Assembly (NCBI GenBank): GCA_934590355.1
Contig: CAKTOX010000007.1
Location: forward strand, 17,763-81,762
Length of the DNA: 64,000 nt
Direction: 5' to 3'
From: an uncultured Oscillospiraceae bacterium
GTDB lineage: Bacteria > Bacillota > Clostridia > Oscillospirales > Oscillospiraceae
The position numbers and the translations under genes were made by a program. The notes under the pieces were generated by a model. That model made no database searches and was not told the DNA's origin. It was given only the letters and a program-made list of their open reading frames with translations. Shown piece after piece: positions 35,484-43,194 of the stretch (position 1 is the stretch's first letter; each line of letters begins with the position of its first letter).

Positions 35484-37415
35484 TTAGAAATCCAAATTGA
35501 CGGCGTATTTGGCGTTTTCCTCGATGAACGCCTTGCGCGGCTCGACCTGCTCTCCCATGAGCACGGTGAAAATCTCGTCCGCCTTGACCGCGTCCTCAAG
35601 ACAAATGCGGCGCAGCGTGCGCGTTTCGGGGTTCATGGTCGTCTCCCACAGCTCGTGCGGGTCCATCTCACCGAGGCCCTTGAAGCGCGAGATATCGACC
35701 TTCGCGTTCGGATTATCACCGCGCAGCTCGGCGGAGACGCGGTCGCGCTCCTCGTCGGAGAAGGCAACGCGCGTGGTCTTGCCGCGGGTGAGCTTATACA
35801 GCGGCGGCACCGCGGAATACACATAGCCCTGCTCGATAAGCGGGCGCATAAATCTGAAGAAGAAGGTCAGCATCAGGGTGCGGATATGCGCACCGTCAAC
35901 GTCGGCATCCGCCATGATGACTATCTTGTGATAGCGCAGCTTGTTCACGTCAAACTCATCGCCTATGCCGGCGCCGAGCGCGGTGATGACGGGTGCGAGC
36001 TTATCGTTGCCGTAGACCTTGTCCGCACGCGCCTTCTCGACGTTGAGCATCTTGCCCCAAAGCGGCAGGATCGCCTGAAATCTCGAGTCGCGGCCCTGAG
36101 TCGCCGAGCCGCCTGCCGAGTCGCCCTCGACGATGTACAGCTCTGTGAGCGATGCGTCGCGCTCGTTGCAGTCGCGCAGCTTATCCGGCATCTGTCCGGA
36201 CTCAAGCCCCGTCTTTCTGCGCACCGATTCGCGCGCCTTTCGCGCTGCCTCGCGGGCGCGGGAGGCGGTCATCGCCTTGTCGATTATCGCCTTTCCGACT
36301 GCGGGGTTTTCCTCAAGGAACTGCTCGAGCTTGTCGGACACGACGTTATCCACGAGCGTGCGCATCTCGCTGTTGCCGAGCTTCGTTTTGGTCTGACCCT
36401 CGAACTGCGGCTCGGTGAGCTTGACGGAAATTATCGCGGTCATGCCCTCGCGGCAGTCCTCGCCCGAGAGCTTCTCGTCGCCCTTCAAAAGCCCCGCCTT
36501 CGTGCCGTAAGCATTGAGCACTCGCGTGAGCGCCGTACGGAAGCCCGTCTCGTGCATACCGCCGTCGGGAGTGTGAATGTTATTGGCAAACGAGACTATG
36601 ACCTCGTTGTAGCTGTCGTTATACTGAAGCGCGATCTCGGCCTCGGAGTCCGTGCGCTCGCCTTTCATATAGATGACCTCGTTGTGCAGCGGGGTCTTGT
36701 TCTGGTTTATGAACGAAACAAACTCGCGGATGCCGCCGGCGTAGCACATCTCGTCCTTTTTCTCCATACCCTCGCGCCTGTCCTCGGTGGAGATGTACAG
36801 GCCGCCGTTGAGAAACGCCTGCTCGCGCATACGGGTGTGCAGGGTGTCGTAGTTATACACGGTCTCGTCGAACATCTCGGGGTCGGGCTTGAAGCGGACG
36901 GTCGTGCCGGTGCGGTCGGTCTCGCCGACGACGCGGATCTCCTGCGTGATGTTGCCGCGGGAGAACTTCATCTCGTAGATCTTGCCGTTTTTGTGGACGT
37001 GCACGACGAGCCACTCGCTCATTGCGTTGACGACCGAGGCGCCGACACCGTGCAGGCCGCCGGAGACCTTGTAGCCTCCGCCGCCGAATTTGCCGCCCGC
37101 GTGCAGAACGGTGAAAACTACCTCGAGCGCGCTCTTGCCGGTCTGCTCCTGAATGTCAACGGGTATGCCGCGGCCGTTATCGCGCACGCAGATGATGTCG
37201 CCAGGCTCGATGATGACCTCGATGCGGTTGCAGTAGCCTGCAAGGGCCTCATCGATGGAGTTGTCAACTATCTCGTAAACCAGGTGGTGCAGACCTGACG
37301 ACGAGGTCGAGCCGATGTACATGCCCGGACGCTTTCTGACCGCCTCCAGTCCCTCCAGCACCTGAATTTTTGATGCGTCATATTCCTGTGTGATCTTGTC
37401 GTTAATTTCCGCCAT
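35484..37415 (-). CDS. gyrB: DNA gyrase subunit B
   Basis: A 643-residue ATPase subunit of gyrase. GHKL motifs EIVDNSIDEALAG and VRDNGRGIP, and the TOPRIM signatures EGDSAGGSA and MADADVDGAHIRTL are intact. The quinolone region reads LPLWGKMLNVEKAR, with Trp where E. coli has Lys447. Length and lack of insertion match Gram-positive GyrB. The stop TAA and preceding C come from the A' end GGCAGTGGTTAG. Order remB-gyrB-gyrA is conserved with Bacillus. Confidence 0.97.
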   Translation of the reverse strand: MAEINDKITQEYDASKIQVLEGLEAVRKRPGMYIGSTSSSGLHHLVYEIVDNSIDEALAGYCNRIEVIIEPGDIICVRDNGRGIPVDIQEQTGKSALEVVFTVLHAGGKFGGGGYKVSGGLHGVGASVVNAMSEWLVVHVHKNGKIYEMKFSRGNITQEIRVVGETDRTGTTVRFKPDPEMFDETVYNYDTLHTRMREQAFLNGGLYISTEDRREGMEKKDEMCYAGGIREFVSFINQNKTPLHNEVIYMKGERTDSEAEIALQYNDSYNEVIVSFANNIHTPDGGMHETGFRTALTRVLNAYGTKAGLLKGDEKLSGEDCREGMTAIISVKLTEPQFEGQTKTKLGNSEMRTLVDNVVSDKLEQFLEENPAVGKAIIDKAMTASRAREAARKARESVRRKTGLESGQMPDKLRDCNERDASLTELYIVEGDSAGGSATQGRDSRFQAILPLWGKMLNVEKARADKVYGNDKLAPVITALGAGIGDEFDVNKLRYHKIVIMADADVDGAHIRTLMLTFFFRFMRPLIEQGYVYSAVPPLYKLTRGKTTRVAFSDEERDRVSAELRGDNPNAKVDISRFKGLGEMDPHELWETTMNPETRTLRRICLEDAVKADEIFTVLMGEQVEPRKAFIEENAKYAVNLDF

Positions 37416-37467
37416 TTTTTCAGTGGCGCTTCAGCGCCCCTCCTATACATTTTTTGCGTGAACACGG
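37411..37467 (-). promoter_or_regulatory. Hairpin-spaced ribosome binding site of gyrB
   Basis: GGAGG (37443-37439), hairpin GGCGCTGAAGCGCC (37438-37425), nine bases, ATG at 37415; a 57-base perfect match to the gyrA start region. Confidence 0.75.
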
Positions 37468-37748
37468 TTCGAGGCTGCGGAGAAAACCGCATTTACTACG
37501 CCTCCCGTGGGATTTGCTAATTTATTTGTTGCACGAATTTAGTGCGCCACTGCCGTGGAGGCAGTTCGCCTTTGGATTTTACCTATACATCTATTGCGTC
37601 AGCACGGTTACTATTATTCGGGCAAAACCGTAAAGCTCTCGCTGACCGTTGTTGCGCCTTAGTCGGCAGTTCGTCACCGTGTCAGCGCAGTTTAATTAAC
37701 CTCCATTGTCCGTAGCGCCATTGCCCCTACGGCAGTAGCGTAGGTGCG
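37468..37748. repeat. Repeat arms between remB and gyrB
   Basis: No gene is supported. A and A' arms in both orientations. The last A arm (TTTTGACGCACCTACGC on the minus strand) supplies the remB stop. Confidence 0.8.
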
Positions 37749-38003
37749 TCAAAACGAAATTGAAAAACGCTTGAGGAGCGTTTGGGTGGACATTTGGCTC
37801 AGATATACGCGCATGCCGCTCTCGTCCTTGCACACGACGAAGCTCTTGGGAATATCCTCCGCGACGTTTATGACCTGCCCGCTTTTTTCCGCGGCAGCGA
37901 GGTACTTGCGCGTTAAGTGCGACTGGCTGGTATTGTCAAGGTCGAAAACGCCCACGATGCTCTCACTGCGCACGACTGCGCCCGAGCCCAAATGCAGATA
38001 CAT
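37749..38003 (-). CDS. remB: RemB/YaaB family DUF370 protein
   Basis: An 84-residue DUF370 protein (MYLHLGSGAVVRSESIVGVFDLDNTSQSHLT). In Bacillus the yaaB/remB gene sits at the same place between recF and gyrB; RemA/RemB proteins regulate extracellular matrix genes. Its start overlaps the recF stop (TGATG), with GGAGG upstream. The C-terminus KRFSISF ends in CGTTTTGACGCACC, the outer end of repeat A, just as YpeB does, so the final residues are probably not native. Confidence 0.85.
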   Translation of the reverse strand: MYLHLGSGAVVRSESIVGVFDLDNTSQSHLTRKYLAAAEKSGQVINVAEDIPKSFVVCKDESGMRVYLSQMSTQTLLKRFSISF

Positions 38004-39103
38004 CAGACTATCCTCCCTCCCTTGACGTGCAGCACCTTGCCGCCCGTGCGCTTGGAGATTCCCTCATCCTCGCAGCAGGTTATGAGCGTCTGCCCGCCGC
38101 CGATGCGATTTAAAACGAACTCCTGCCGCTTCGTGTCAAGCTCCGAGAGCACGTCGTCGAGAAGAAGTATCGGGTACTCGCCCGTCTCGTCAAGGTAAAT
38201 TTCACGCTCGGCAAGCTTAATGGACAGCGCCGCCGTGCGGGTCTGACCCTGGCTTGCGAACGAGCGCGCGGTCTTGCCGTTAATGCTTATGACAAGGTCG
38301 TCCTTATGCGCGCCGGAAAGACACTGCCCCGACTCGAGCTCCGCACGCTTGTGTGCCTCCATATGGTCGCAAAGGTCGTAGTAAATTTCCTTCGCGGACG
38401 CCGTCGGATCCTTGACCGACGACACGGTCGTATATTCTATATCCAGCCTCTCGCCCGCGCCCGAAAACTCGCTGTGTATGGGCGCCGCCTCCTCGGCAAG
38501 CCGCGCCGCAAACGATGCGCGGTAGCGGATGAGCTGTGCCGATGCGCGGCACATTCCGTCGGAAAATTCGTCCACCGTATCCAGAAGCGAGGGCTTTTCG
38601 CGCCAATCCTTCAATATCCGAGTCTTGCTCTCGTAGAATTTATTGAACTGCGAAAGATACTCGGCATAGCGCGGCCTTATCTGGCTTATCGCGTTGTCCA
38701 TCAGCCTGCGCCGCGCCGCAGCGCCCTCCTTTATGAGGTTCAGATCGTCCGGACAAAACAGCACCGCCGTCAGCGTTCCCGCAAGCTCTCCCGCCGTCTT
38801 TTTCACGGCGTTTACCGTTATCTGCTTGCGCACGCCGTTTCGCATGACGATGCGCACGGTCTGCTCGCGCTCATGGCTGACTATGTCCGCGAGAATCTCC
38901 GCGCGGTCGCAGCCGAAGCCGATGAGCTCGCGGTCAAACCTCGTGCGGAAGCTCCTTCCCGCGGCGAGTATATAAACAGCCTCCAAAAGATTGGTCTTGC
39001 CCTGCGCGTTCTCGCCGAAAATGACGTTCGTGCCGGGCGAAAACTGCGCGGTCTCGAAGTCGTAGTTGCGAAATCCGTTCAGGGCTATTTTGTCAATTCT
39101 CAT
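38003..39103 (-). CDS. recF: DNA replication and repair protein RecF
   Basis: A 366-residue SMC-like ATPase that helps load RecA at gaps. Walker A is GENAQGKTNLLEAV near residues 34-47; the signature region is LSGAHKDDL; Walker B is YPILLLDDVLSELD. Its start overlaps yaaA (ATGA) and its stop overlaps remB (TGATG), forming the dense yaaA-recF-remB unit found near many Firmicute origins. Confidence 0.95.
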   Translation of the reverse strand: MRIDKIALNGFRNYDFETAQFSPGTNVIFGENAQGKTNLLEAVYILAAGRSFRTRFDRELIGFGCDRAEILADIVSHEREQTVRIVMRNGVRKQITVNAVKKTAGELAGTLTAVLFCPDDLNLIKEGAAARRRLMDNAISQIRPRYAEYLSQFNKFYESKTRILKDWREKPSLLDTVDEFSDGMCRASAQLIRYRASFAARLAEEAAPIHSEFSGAGERLDIEYTTVSSVKDPTASAKEIYYDLCDHMEAHKRAELESGQCLSGAHKDDLVISINGKTARSFASQGQTRTAALSIKLAEREIYLDETGEYPILLLDDVLSELDTKRQEFVLNRIGGGQTLITCCEDEGISKRTGGKVLHVKGGRIV

Positions 39104-39306
39104 TGTGTAATTGTGATGGTCTCGCCGTTAAATTCGACCGTGTCGCCTGCGCGAAGCTTTTTGCCGCGCATGGTGCACGTTTCGCCGTTTACCTTGACAA
39201 GACCCTCGGCGATGACGAATTTCGCCTCGCCGCCCGTGCCCACCAACGCCGCAAACTTCAGCAGCGCATCGAGCTTTATAAATTCCGTTGTGATCTTTAT
39301 CTCCAT
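39100..39306 (-). CDS. yaaA: S4-domain RNA-binding protein YaaA
   Basis: A 68-residue protein consisting of an S4 RNA-binding domain (IKLDALLKFAALVGTGGEAKFVIAEGLVKVNGE). Its position between dnaN and recF matches Bacillus yaaA (rlbA), a protein linked to ribosome assembly. The start uses a repeat-derived site: AGGAGA, hairpin CGCTTAAAAGCG, then about ten bases to the ATG at 39306. Confidence 0.9.
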   Translation of the reverse strand: MEIKITTEFIKLDALLKFAALVGTGGEAKFVIAEGLVKVNGETCTMRGKKLRAGDTVEFNGETITITQ

Positions 39307-39338
39307 TTTTTTATAGCGCTTTTAAGCGTCTCCTATAC
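39304..39338 (-). promoter_or_regulatory. Hairpin-spaced ribosome binding site of yaaA
   Basis: A variant of the gyrA/gyrB/mutS start: AGGAGA, then CGCTTAAAAGCG, then CTATAAAAAA and ATG. The stem differs in sequence from the gyr version but still pairs. Confidence 0.6.
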
Positions 39339-39764
39339 ATTTTTTGCGGTTGCTCGGCTATTGCCATAGGGGCAATTCGCCTTCGGATTTTACCGATACA
39401 TTTATTGCGGTATCTCGGTTACTATTATTCCGACGAAACCATCACAAGCGGGCGAGCATTGCTCGCCCCTACGGTGTTGCCGTGAGTGCAGATTAAGGCT
39501 GCACCATTGCCTCCCTTGTGCAAAGGGAGGTGGCTTGAGCAAAGCGAAAGCCGGAGGGATTGTCTGTTGAGGTTTGCTGCGCAAAAACGATCCCTCAGTC
39601 ACCTGCGGTGACAGCTCCCTTTACGCAAGGGAGCCAATGACGCACCACGATAGTGCGCGGCAATATGGTTTTGTCGGCACTCTCGTTACCGAGACACCGC
39701 AAAAACCGTATCGGTACTATCTCAAGGCGCATTGGCTCAACGCCGGTTGCCCCCACGGCAGTGG
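39339..39764. repeat. Repeat mosaic between dnaN and yaaA, with left copy of the 116-base direct repeat
   Basis: No gene is supported. An A arm, a half D joined to a C repeat (C at 39509-39635), then A arms ending GGCAGTGGTTAG at the dnaN stop. Bases 39448-39563 are identical to 42855-42970 upstream of dnaA. Confidence 0.85.
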
Positions 39765-40871
39765 TTAGGAGCGGAGTCTGATGGGCAGGATCATATACTT
39801 AAACTTCTCGCTGCCGTCGGTGGGAGTCATGATGCAGGGTGAGGTGTTGCCGTTGAGGCACAGGTCGATCTCATCCGCGGGCGCTGCCTTGAGCGCATCC
39901 ATGAGATATTTGCCGTTGAAGCCTATCTCCAGCCCCTCGCCGTCGCCCTCGGAGAAGCACACGTCCTCCGCCTTACCGATGGGCGTGTTGCACAGGCAGT
40001 CGATGAAATTTTCATTAAACGTCATGCGCACGGGGTTCTTGGTCTTTTCGTCGATTATTAGAGCGACGCGGTCTACAACGCGCAGAAGCTCGGTGCGTCC
40101 GACCTTGATATGCAGCTTAAAGGTGTCCGGCATCGCCTTGCGGTAGTTGAGAAAATCTCCCTCAAGGCGGCGGCTTATAACGACGGTGCTGCCGACGATG
40201 AACGAAACGTGGTTTGCGCCAACGTAAATTCCGGTGTCCTCCTCGGAATCGGCCTCGCTTATGCGCTCGATATCGGCAAGCGCGGTCGCGGGAACGATAA
40301 ATTCATTGTGCTCCTCGGGATCCTCGATAGCCTCGCGGCGGATCGCCAGACGGTAGCCGTCGACGGAGACCATTGCAAGCACACCGTTTTCGACTTCGAA
40401 CATCGAGCCTGTGTAAACGGGGCGGCTGTCGTTATCGCTGACGGCGAAGATGCACTGGTTTATCATGTTCTTCAGAACGCCCTGCTTTATCTTATAGCTC
40501 TTTATGCCGTCAACGCTCGGAAGCTCGGGATATTCCTCGGAGTCCACGCCCATGAACGAGAACTCGGTCTTGCCGCATTTGACGGTGGTCTTATTCTCCT
40601 CATCCGAGGAAATGTAAATAAGTCCGTCCGGCATCTTGCGAACCATCTCACCGAAGAGCTTTGCATCCAAAACGATGCTGCCCGGCTCGGTGACGTCGGC
40701 TTCTATATTGGTGTATATACCCTTTTTCAGGTCATAGCCCGTGACGCGCAGTCTTTCGCCGGCCTCGAGCAGCACGCCCTCGAGCGCGGGAATGGGACTC
40801 TTCGCGGCGGCAGCTCTGGAGCACACCGCAACGGCGGACTGGAGAATATGCTTTTCACATGAAAACTTCAT
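39765..40871 (-). CDS. dnaN: DNA polymerase III beta sliding clamp
   Basis: A 368-residue clamp of normal length with three repeated clamp folds. The N-terminus MKFSCEKHILQSAVAVCSRA and the C-terminus KYMILPIRL are typical; the end carries the extra residues RS before the stop. It tethers polymerase to DNA. SD GGGAGGAACGTT precedes the ATG at 40871. The stop TAA and preceding C come from A' end GGCAGTGGTTAG. It lies 235 bases from dnaA across the proposed oriC. Confidence 0.96.
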   Translation of the reverse strand: MKFSCEKHILQSAVAVCSRAAAAKSPIPALEGVLLEAGERLRVTGYDLKKGIYTNIEADVTEPGSIVLDAKLFGEMVRKMPDGLIYISSDEENKTTVKCGKTEFSFMGVDSEEYPELPSVDGIKSYKIKQGVLKNMINQCIFAVSDNDSRPVYTGSMFEVENGVLAMVSVDGYRLAIRREAIEDPEEHNEFIVPATALADIERISEADSEEDTGIYVGANHVSFIVGSTVVISRRLEGDFLNYRKAMPDTFKLHIKVGRTELLRVVDRVALIIDEKTKNPVRMTFNENFIDCLCNTPIGKAEDVCFSEGDGEGLEIGFNGKYLMDALKAAPADEIDLCLNGNTSPCIMTPTDGSEKFKYMILPIRLRS

Positions 40872-41106
40872 AACGTTCCTCCCGTTAAAAACGAAAAAAT
40901 AGAATGATATATAAATAAATCTTTAAACTTTCAGTAGTAATAGCAGTAGGTGAAATTTTTGTTGAAAACCTCGTGAACGCTTTGGAGCGCCTTGATTTTT
41001 TGTGTTGAAAAAAATGTTCATGATTTTGAGAGTTTCAACACGGTTTTTTGAGGGCTGCGGTTTTCGACATAAAGTAACACGCTTTCAACATCAAAATGTC
41101 GAAAAC
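40872..41106. other. Proposed oriC: DnaA-box cluster, DnaA-trio run and AT-rich unwinding region
   Basis: Between dnaA and dnaN. Six 9-mers of form TGTYGAAAN or its complement: 40960-40968, 41003-41011, 41032-41040, 41061-41069, 41082-41090, 41098-41106. These resemble degenerate DnaA boxes (TTTTCAACA against TTATCCACA). Next to the box at 40960 are six in-phase triplets CAG TAG TAA TAG CAG TAG (40932-40949), matching the DnaA-trio rule (xAG or xAA). They are followed by an AT-rich block (about 40886-40931). The order boxes, trio, AT-rich block in the dnaA-to-dnaN direction is that of the Bacillus subtilis unwinding region. Confidence 0.8.
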
Positions 41107-42429
41107 TCAGCCGGCATTTATGTTCGAAATATTCGAGGTTATATCCCTGACGGCGGCGGCATACGAGGGGTCGTCCTTGAGAAGCTCCTCGACCTTGCGC
41201 AGGGCGGAAATGACCGTCGAGTGGTTTCTGTTGCCGAACTCCGCGCCTATTTCCTTGAGACCCGTGTTCGTGAGGGTGCGGATAAGATACATTGCGATCT
41301 GACGCGCCGTGTTCGTGCCCTTCGAGCGGTTCTGGCCGCGCAGGTCCTCCTCGGTGAGCTGGTAGTATCGCGCGGTCTCGCGGATAATAAGCTGCGGCGA
41401 GGGTATGAACGTGCCGATGCGCACAACGTCCTTTATGGCGCGCTTTATCGCGGCAATGTCTATCTTGCTGTCGAGTATCTCGCGGTATGCCGTCAGGCGC
41501 TTAATGACACCCTCTATCTGCCTTACGTTCGAGGTGAGCGTCTCGGCAATATAGGTAACGGCGTCATCCTCCAGAACAAGACCGAGCTGCGCCGCCTTCG
41601 CGCGGGCTATGACCATTCGCGTCTCGATATCGGGCGGCTGAATGTCCGCCATGAGTCCGCCCTGAAAGCGCGTGGAAAGACGGTCGTCAAGCAGCGTCAT
41701 GTCCATGGGCGGGCGGTCGGAGGTAATGACTATCTGATGCCCCGCCTCATAGATATTATTGAAGGTGTGGAAGAACTCCTCCTGCGTGGCCTGCTTGCCG
41801 GAGATGAACTGGATATCGTCAACGAGGAAGAGATCGACGTTGCGGTATTTGAGGCGGAACTCCTCGCCCGTGCCCTCTTTTATCGCCTTGAGAAGCTGAT
41901 TGGTAAACTCGTCGCCCTTGACGTAGGCGATCTTAGCGCCCGGGTTGTGCTCGCGGATATACTGTCCTATGGCGAGCAGCAGGTGGGTCTTGCCGAGACC
42001 CGAGTTACCGTAGATAAACAGCGGATTATACGCCTTGCCGGGCTTCTGCGCAACGCTCACCGCCGCGCTGTGGGCAAATTTGTTGGAGTTGCCGACGATG
42101 AAGCGGTCGAAGGTGTAGCCCGCCATTTCCGGCAGTGGGTCATCGTCGTTTTTGTGCTCCTCATAGTCGCGCGCCTCGTCCTTGGTGAGGATCTTGACGT
42201 TGAACTCGGTCGAAAAAATGTCGCTCATAGCCTTTTTTATAGCCTCGGAGAAGCGGTTTACGAGAATGTCGCGCTTAAACTCCGTGCTCGTCTGCAAAAC
42301 GAGCGACGAGCCGTCAAGCTCAATGGGCACGCAGTCGTCGAACCATGTCGAAATCGCGGTGCTCGTGAGGTTTTCGCCCAGTACGCCGAGCACGCTCTGC
42401 CAAATATCGTTAAGTGAATTTACGCTCAT
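41107..42429 (-). CDS. dnaA: Chromosomal replication initiator DnaA
   Basis: A 440-residue initiator. Domain III has Walker A GNSGLGKTHLLLAIGQY and Walker B VDLFLVDDIQFI; the AAA+ sensor and arginine-finger regions follow. Domain IV carries the DNA-binding signature near residues 399-406 as GNRNHSTV, where E. coli and Bacillus have G-R-D/E-H-T-T-V. The N402 and S404 changes are at base-contacting positions and may go with the unusual TTTTCAACA boxes. SD AGGGGA is 6 bases before the ATG. Promoter at 42466-42494. Confidence 0.97.
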   Translation of the reverse strand: MSVNSLNDIWQSVLGVLGENLTSTAISTWFDDCVPIELDGSSLVLQTSTEFKRDILVNRFSEAIKKAMSDIFSTEFNVKILTKDEARDYEEHKNDDDPLPEMAGYTFDRFIVGNSNKFAHSAAVSVAQKPGKAYNPLFIYGNSGLGKTHLLLAIGQYIREHNPGAKIAYVKGDEFTNQLLKAIKEGTGEEFRLKYRNVDLFLVDDIQFISGKQATQEEFFHTFNNIYEAGHQIVITSDRPPMDMTLLDDRLSTRFQGGLMADIQPPDIETRMVIARAKAAQLGLVLEDDAVTYIAETLTSNVRQIEGVIKRLTAYREILDSKIDIAAIKRAIKDVVRIGTFIPSPQLIIRETARYYQLTEEDLRGQNRSKGTNTARQIAMYLIRTLTNTGLKEIGAEFGNRNHSTVISALRKVEELLKDDPSYAAAVRDITSNISNINAG

Positions 42430-42465
42430 AAAAAATCCCCTAATGTCCCTATTTTCGTACCCTAC

Positions 42466-42494
42466 ATTATAGCAAAATATCGATACATTTGCAA
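42466..42494 (-). promoter_or_regulatory. dnaA promoter
   Basis: On the minus strand TTGCAA (42494-42489), 17-base spacer, TATAAT (42471-42466) with an extended TGC. No canonical DnaA box overlaps it. Confidence 0.85.
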
Positions 42495-42514
42495 TACATA
42501 TTTATATATAATGT

Positions 42515-43162
42515 AAAGCCCATTGCCATGGGGGCAATAGCGCCACGAACAATGGAGGTCGGCTTTTTTGCGGTGGCACGGTGACGGACTTCCGACCAAG
42601 ACGCGACAGCGGGCGACCAATGGTCGCCCCTACATTCTCGTCGGAAGTGCAATCAACGCCGTAGGGGCGAGCATTGCTCGCCCGCATGGTCGGAAATAAT
42701 GGTTATATGAAATGCCGAAAAGACAAGGCAGCGTAATTGTTTTGCCCTTGGCTTCCCCTCAAGCTATTGCCGCAGGGGCGATTCGCCTTGACGCTTCTAC
42801 GGATACGGTCTTTGCGGTGGCTCGGTTACTGTTATTCCGACTAAACCATTACAGGCGGGCGAGCATTGCTCGCCCCTACGGTGTTGCCGTGAGTGCAGAT
42901 TAAGGCTGCACCATTGCCTCCCTTGTGCAAAGGGAGGTGGCTTGAGCAAAGCGAAAGCCGGAGGGATTGTTTTTTTAGTAGCGCCTTGAGATAGTAGAAT
43001 ACATCTATTCTGTCAGCCCGAAGCTGTTATTCCCAAAAAACCGTTGCTGCTTCGCTCTGCAATAGTGCGTGGCAGATACGGTTTCGTCATCACTTTCGTA
43101 ACCGAGCTGACGCAATAACCGTATCCGCACGATTTCAAAACGAATCGCCCCTATGGCAATGG
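42515..43162. repeat. Repeat mosaic upstream of dnaA, with right copy of the 116-base direct repeat
   Basis: No gene is supported; the rpmH-rnpA-yidC-jag genes usual beside dnaA are absent. Contents: an A' arm, D (42609-42685), B-D linker in reverse with a B stub, an A arm, half D joined to C (from 42916), and A arms ending at the mfd promoter. Bases 42855-42970 are identical to 39448-39563. Confidence 0.85.
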
Positions 43163-43191
43163 TTGAAATTTGGAGGGAATGAGAATATAAT
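43163..43191 (+). promoter_or_regulatory. mfd promoter abutting the start codon
   Basis: TTGAAA (43163-43168), 17-base spacer, TATAAT (43186-43191). Transcription should begin near 43198, inside or next to the ATG pair at 43195 and 43201. Confidence 0.65.
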
Positions 43192-43194
43192 TAT

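Noticed and set aside
34581..37298. A 905-codon plus-strand open frame
   Set aside because: It runs antisense through gyrA and gyrB and the repeats between them; composition is that of a reverse-complement shadow with no recognisable domain.
42430..42520. DnaA boxes in the dnaA promoter region
   Set aside because: AT-rich, but no 9-mer close to TTATCCACA or TTTTCAACA was found.
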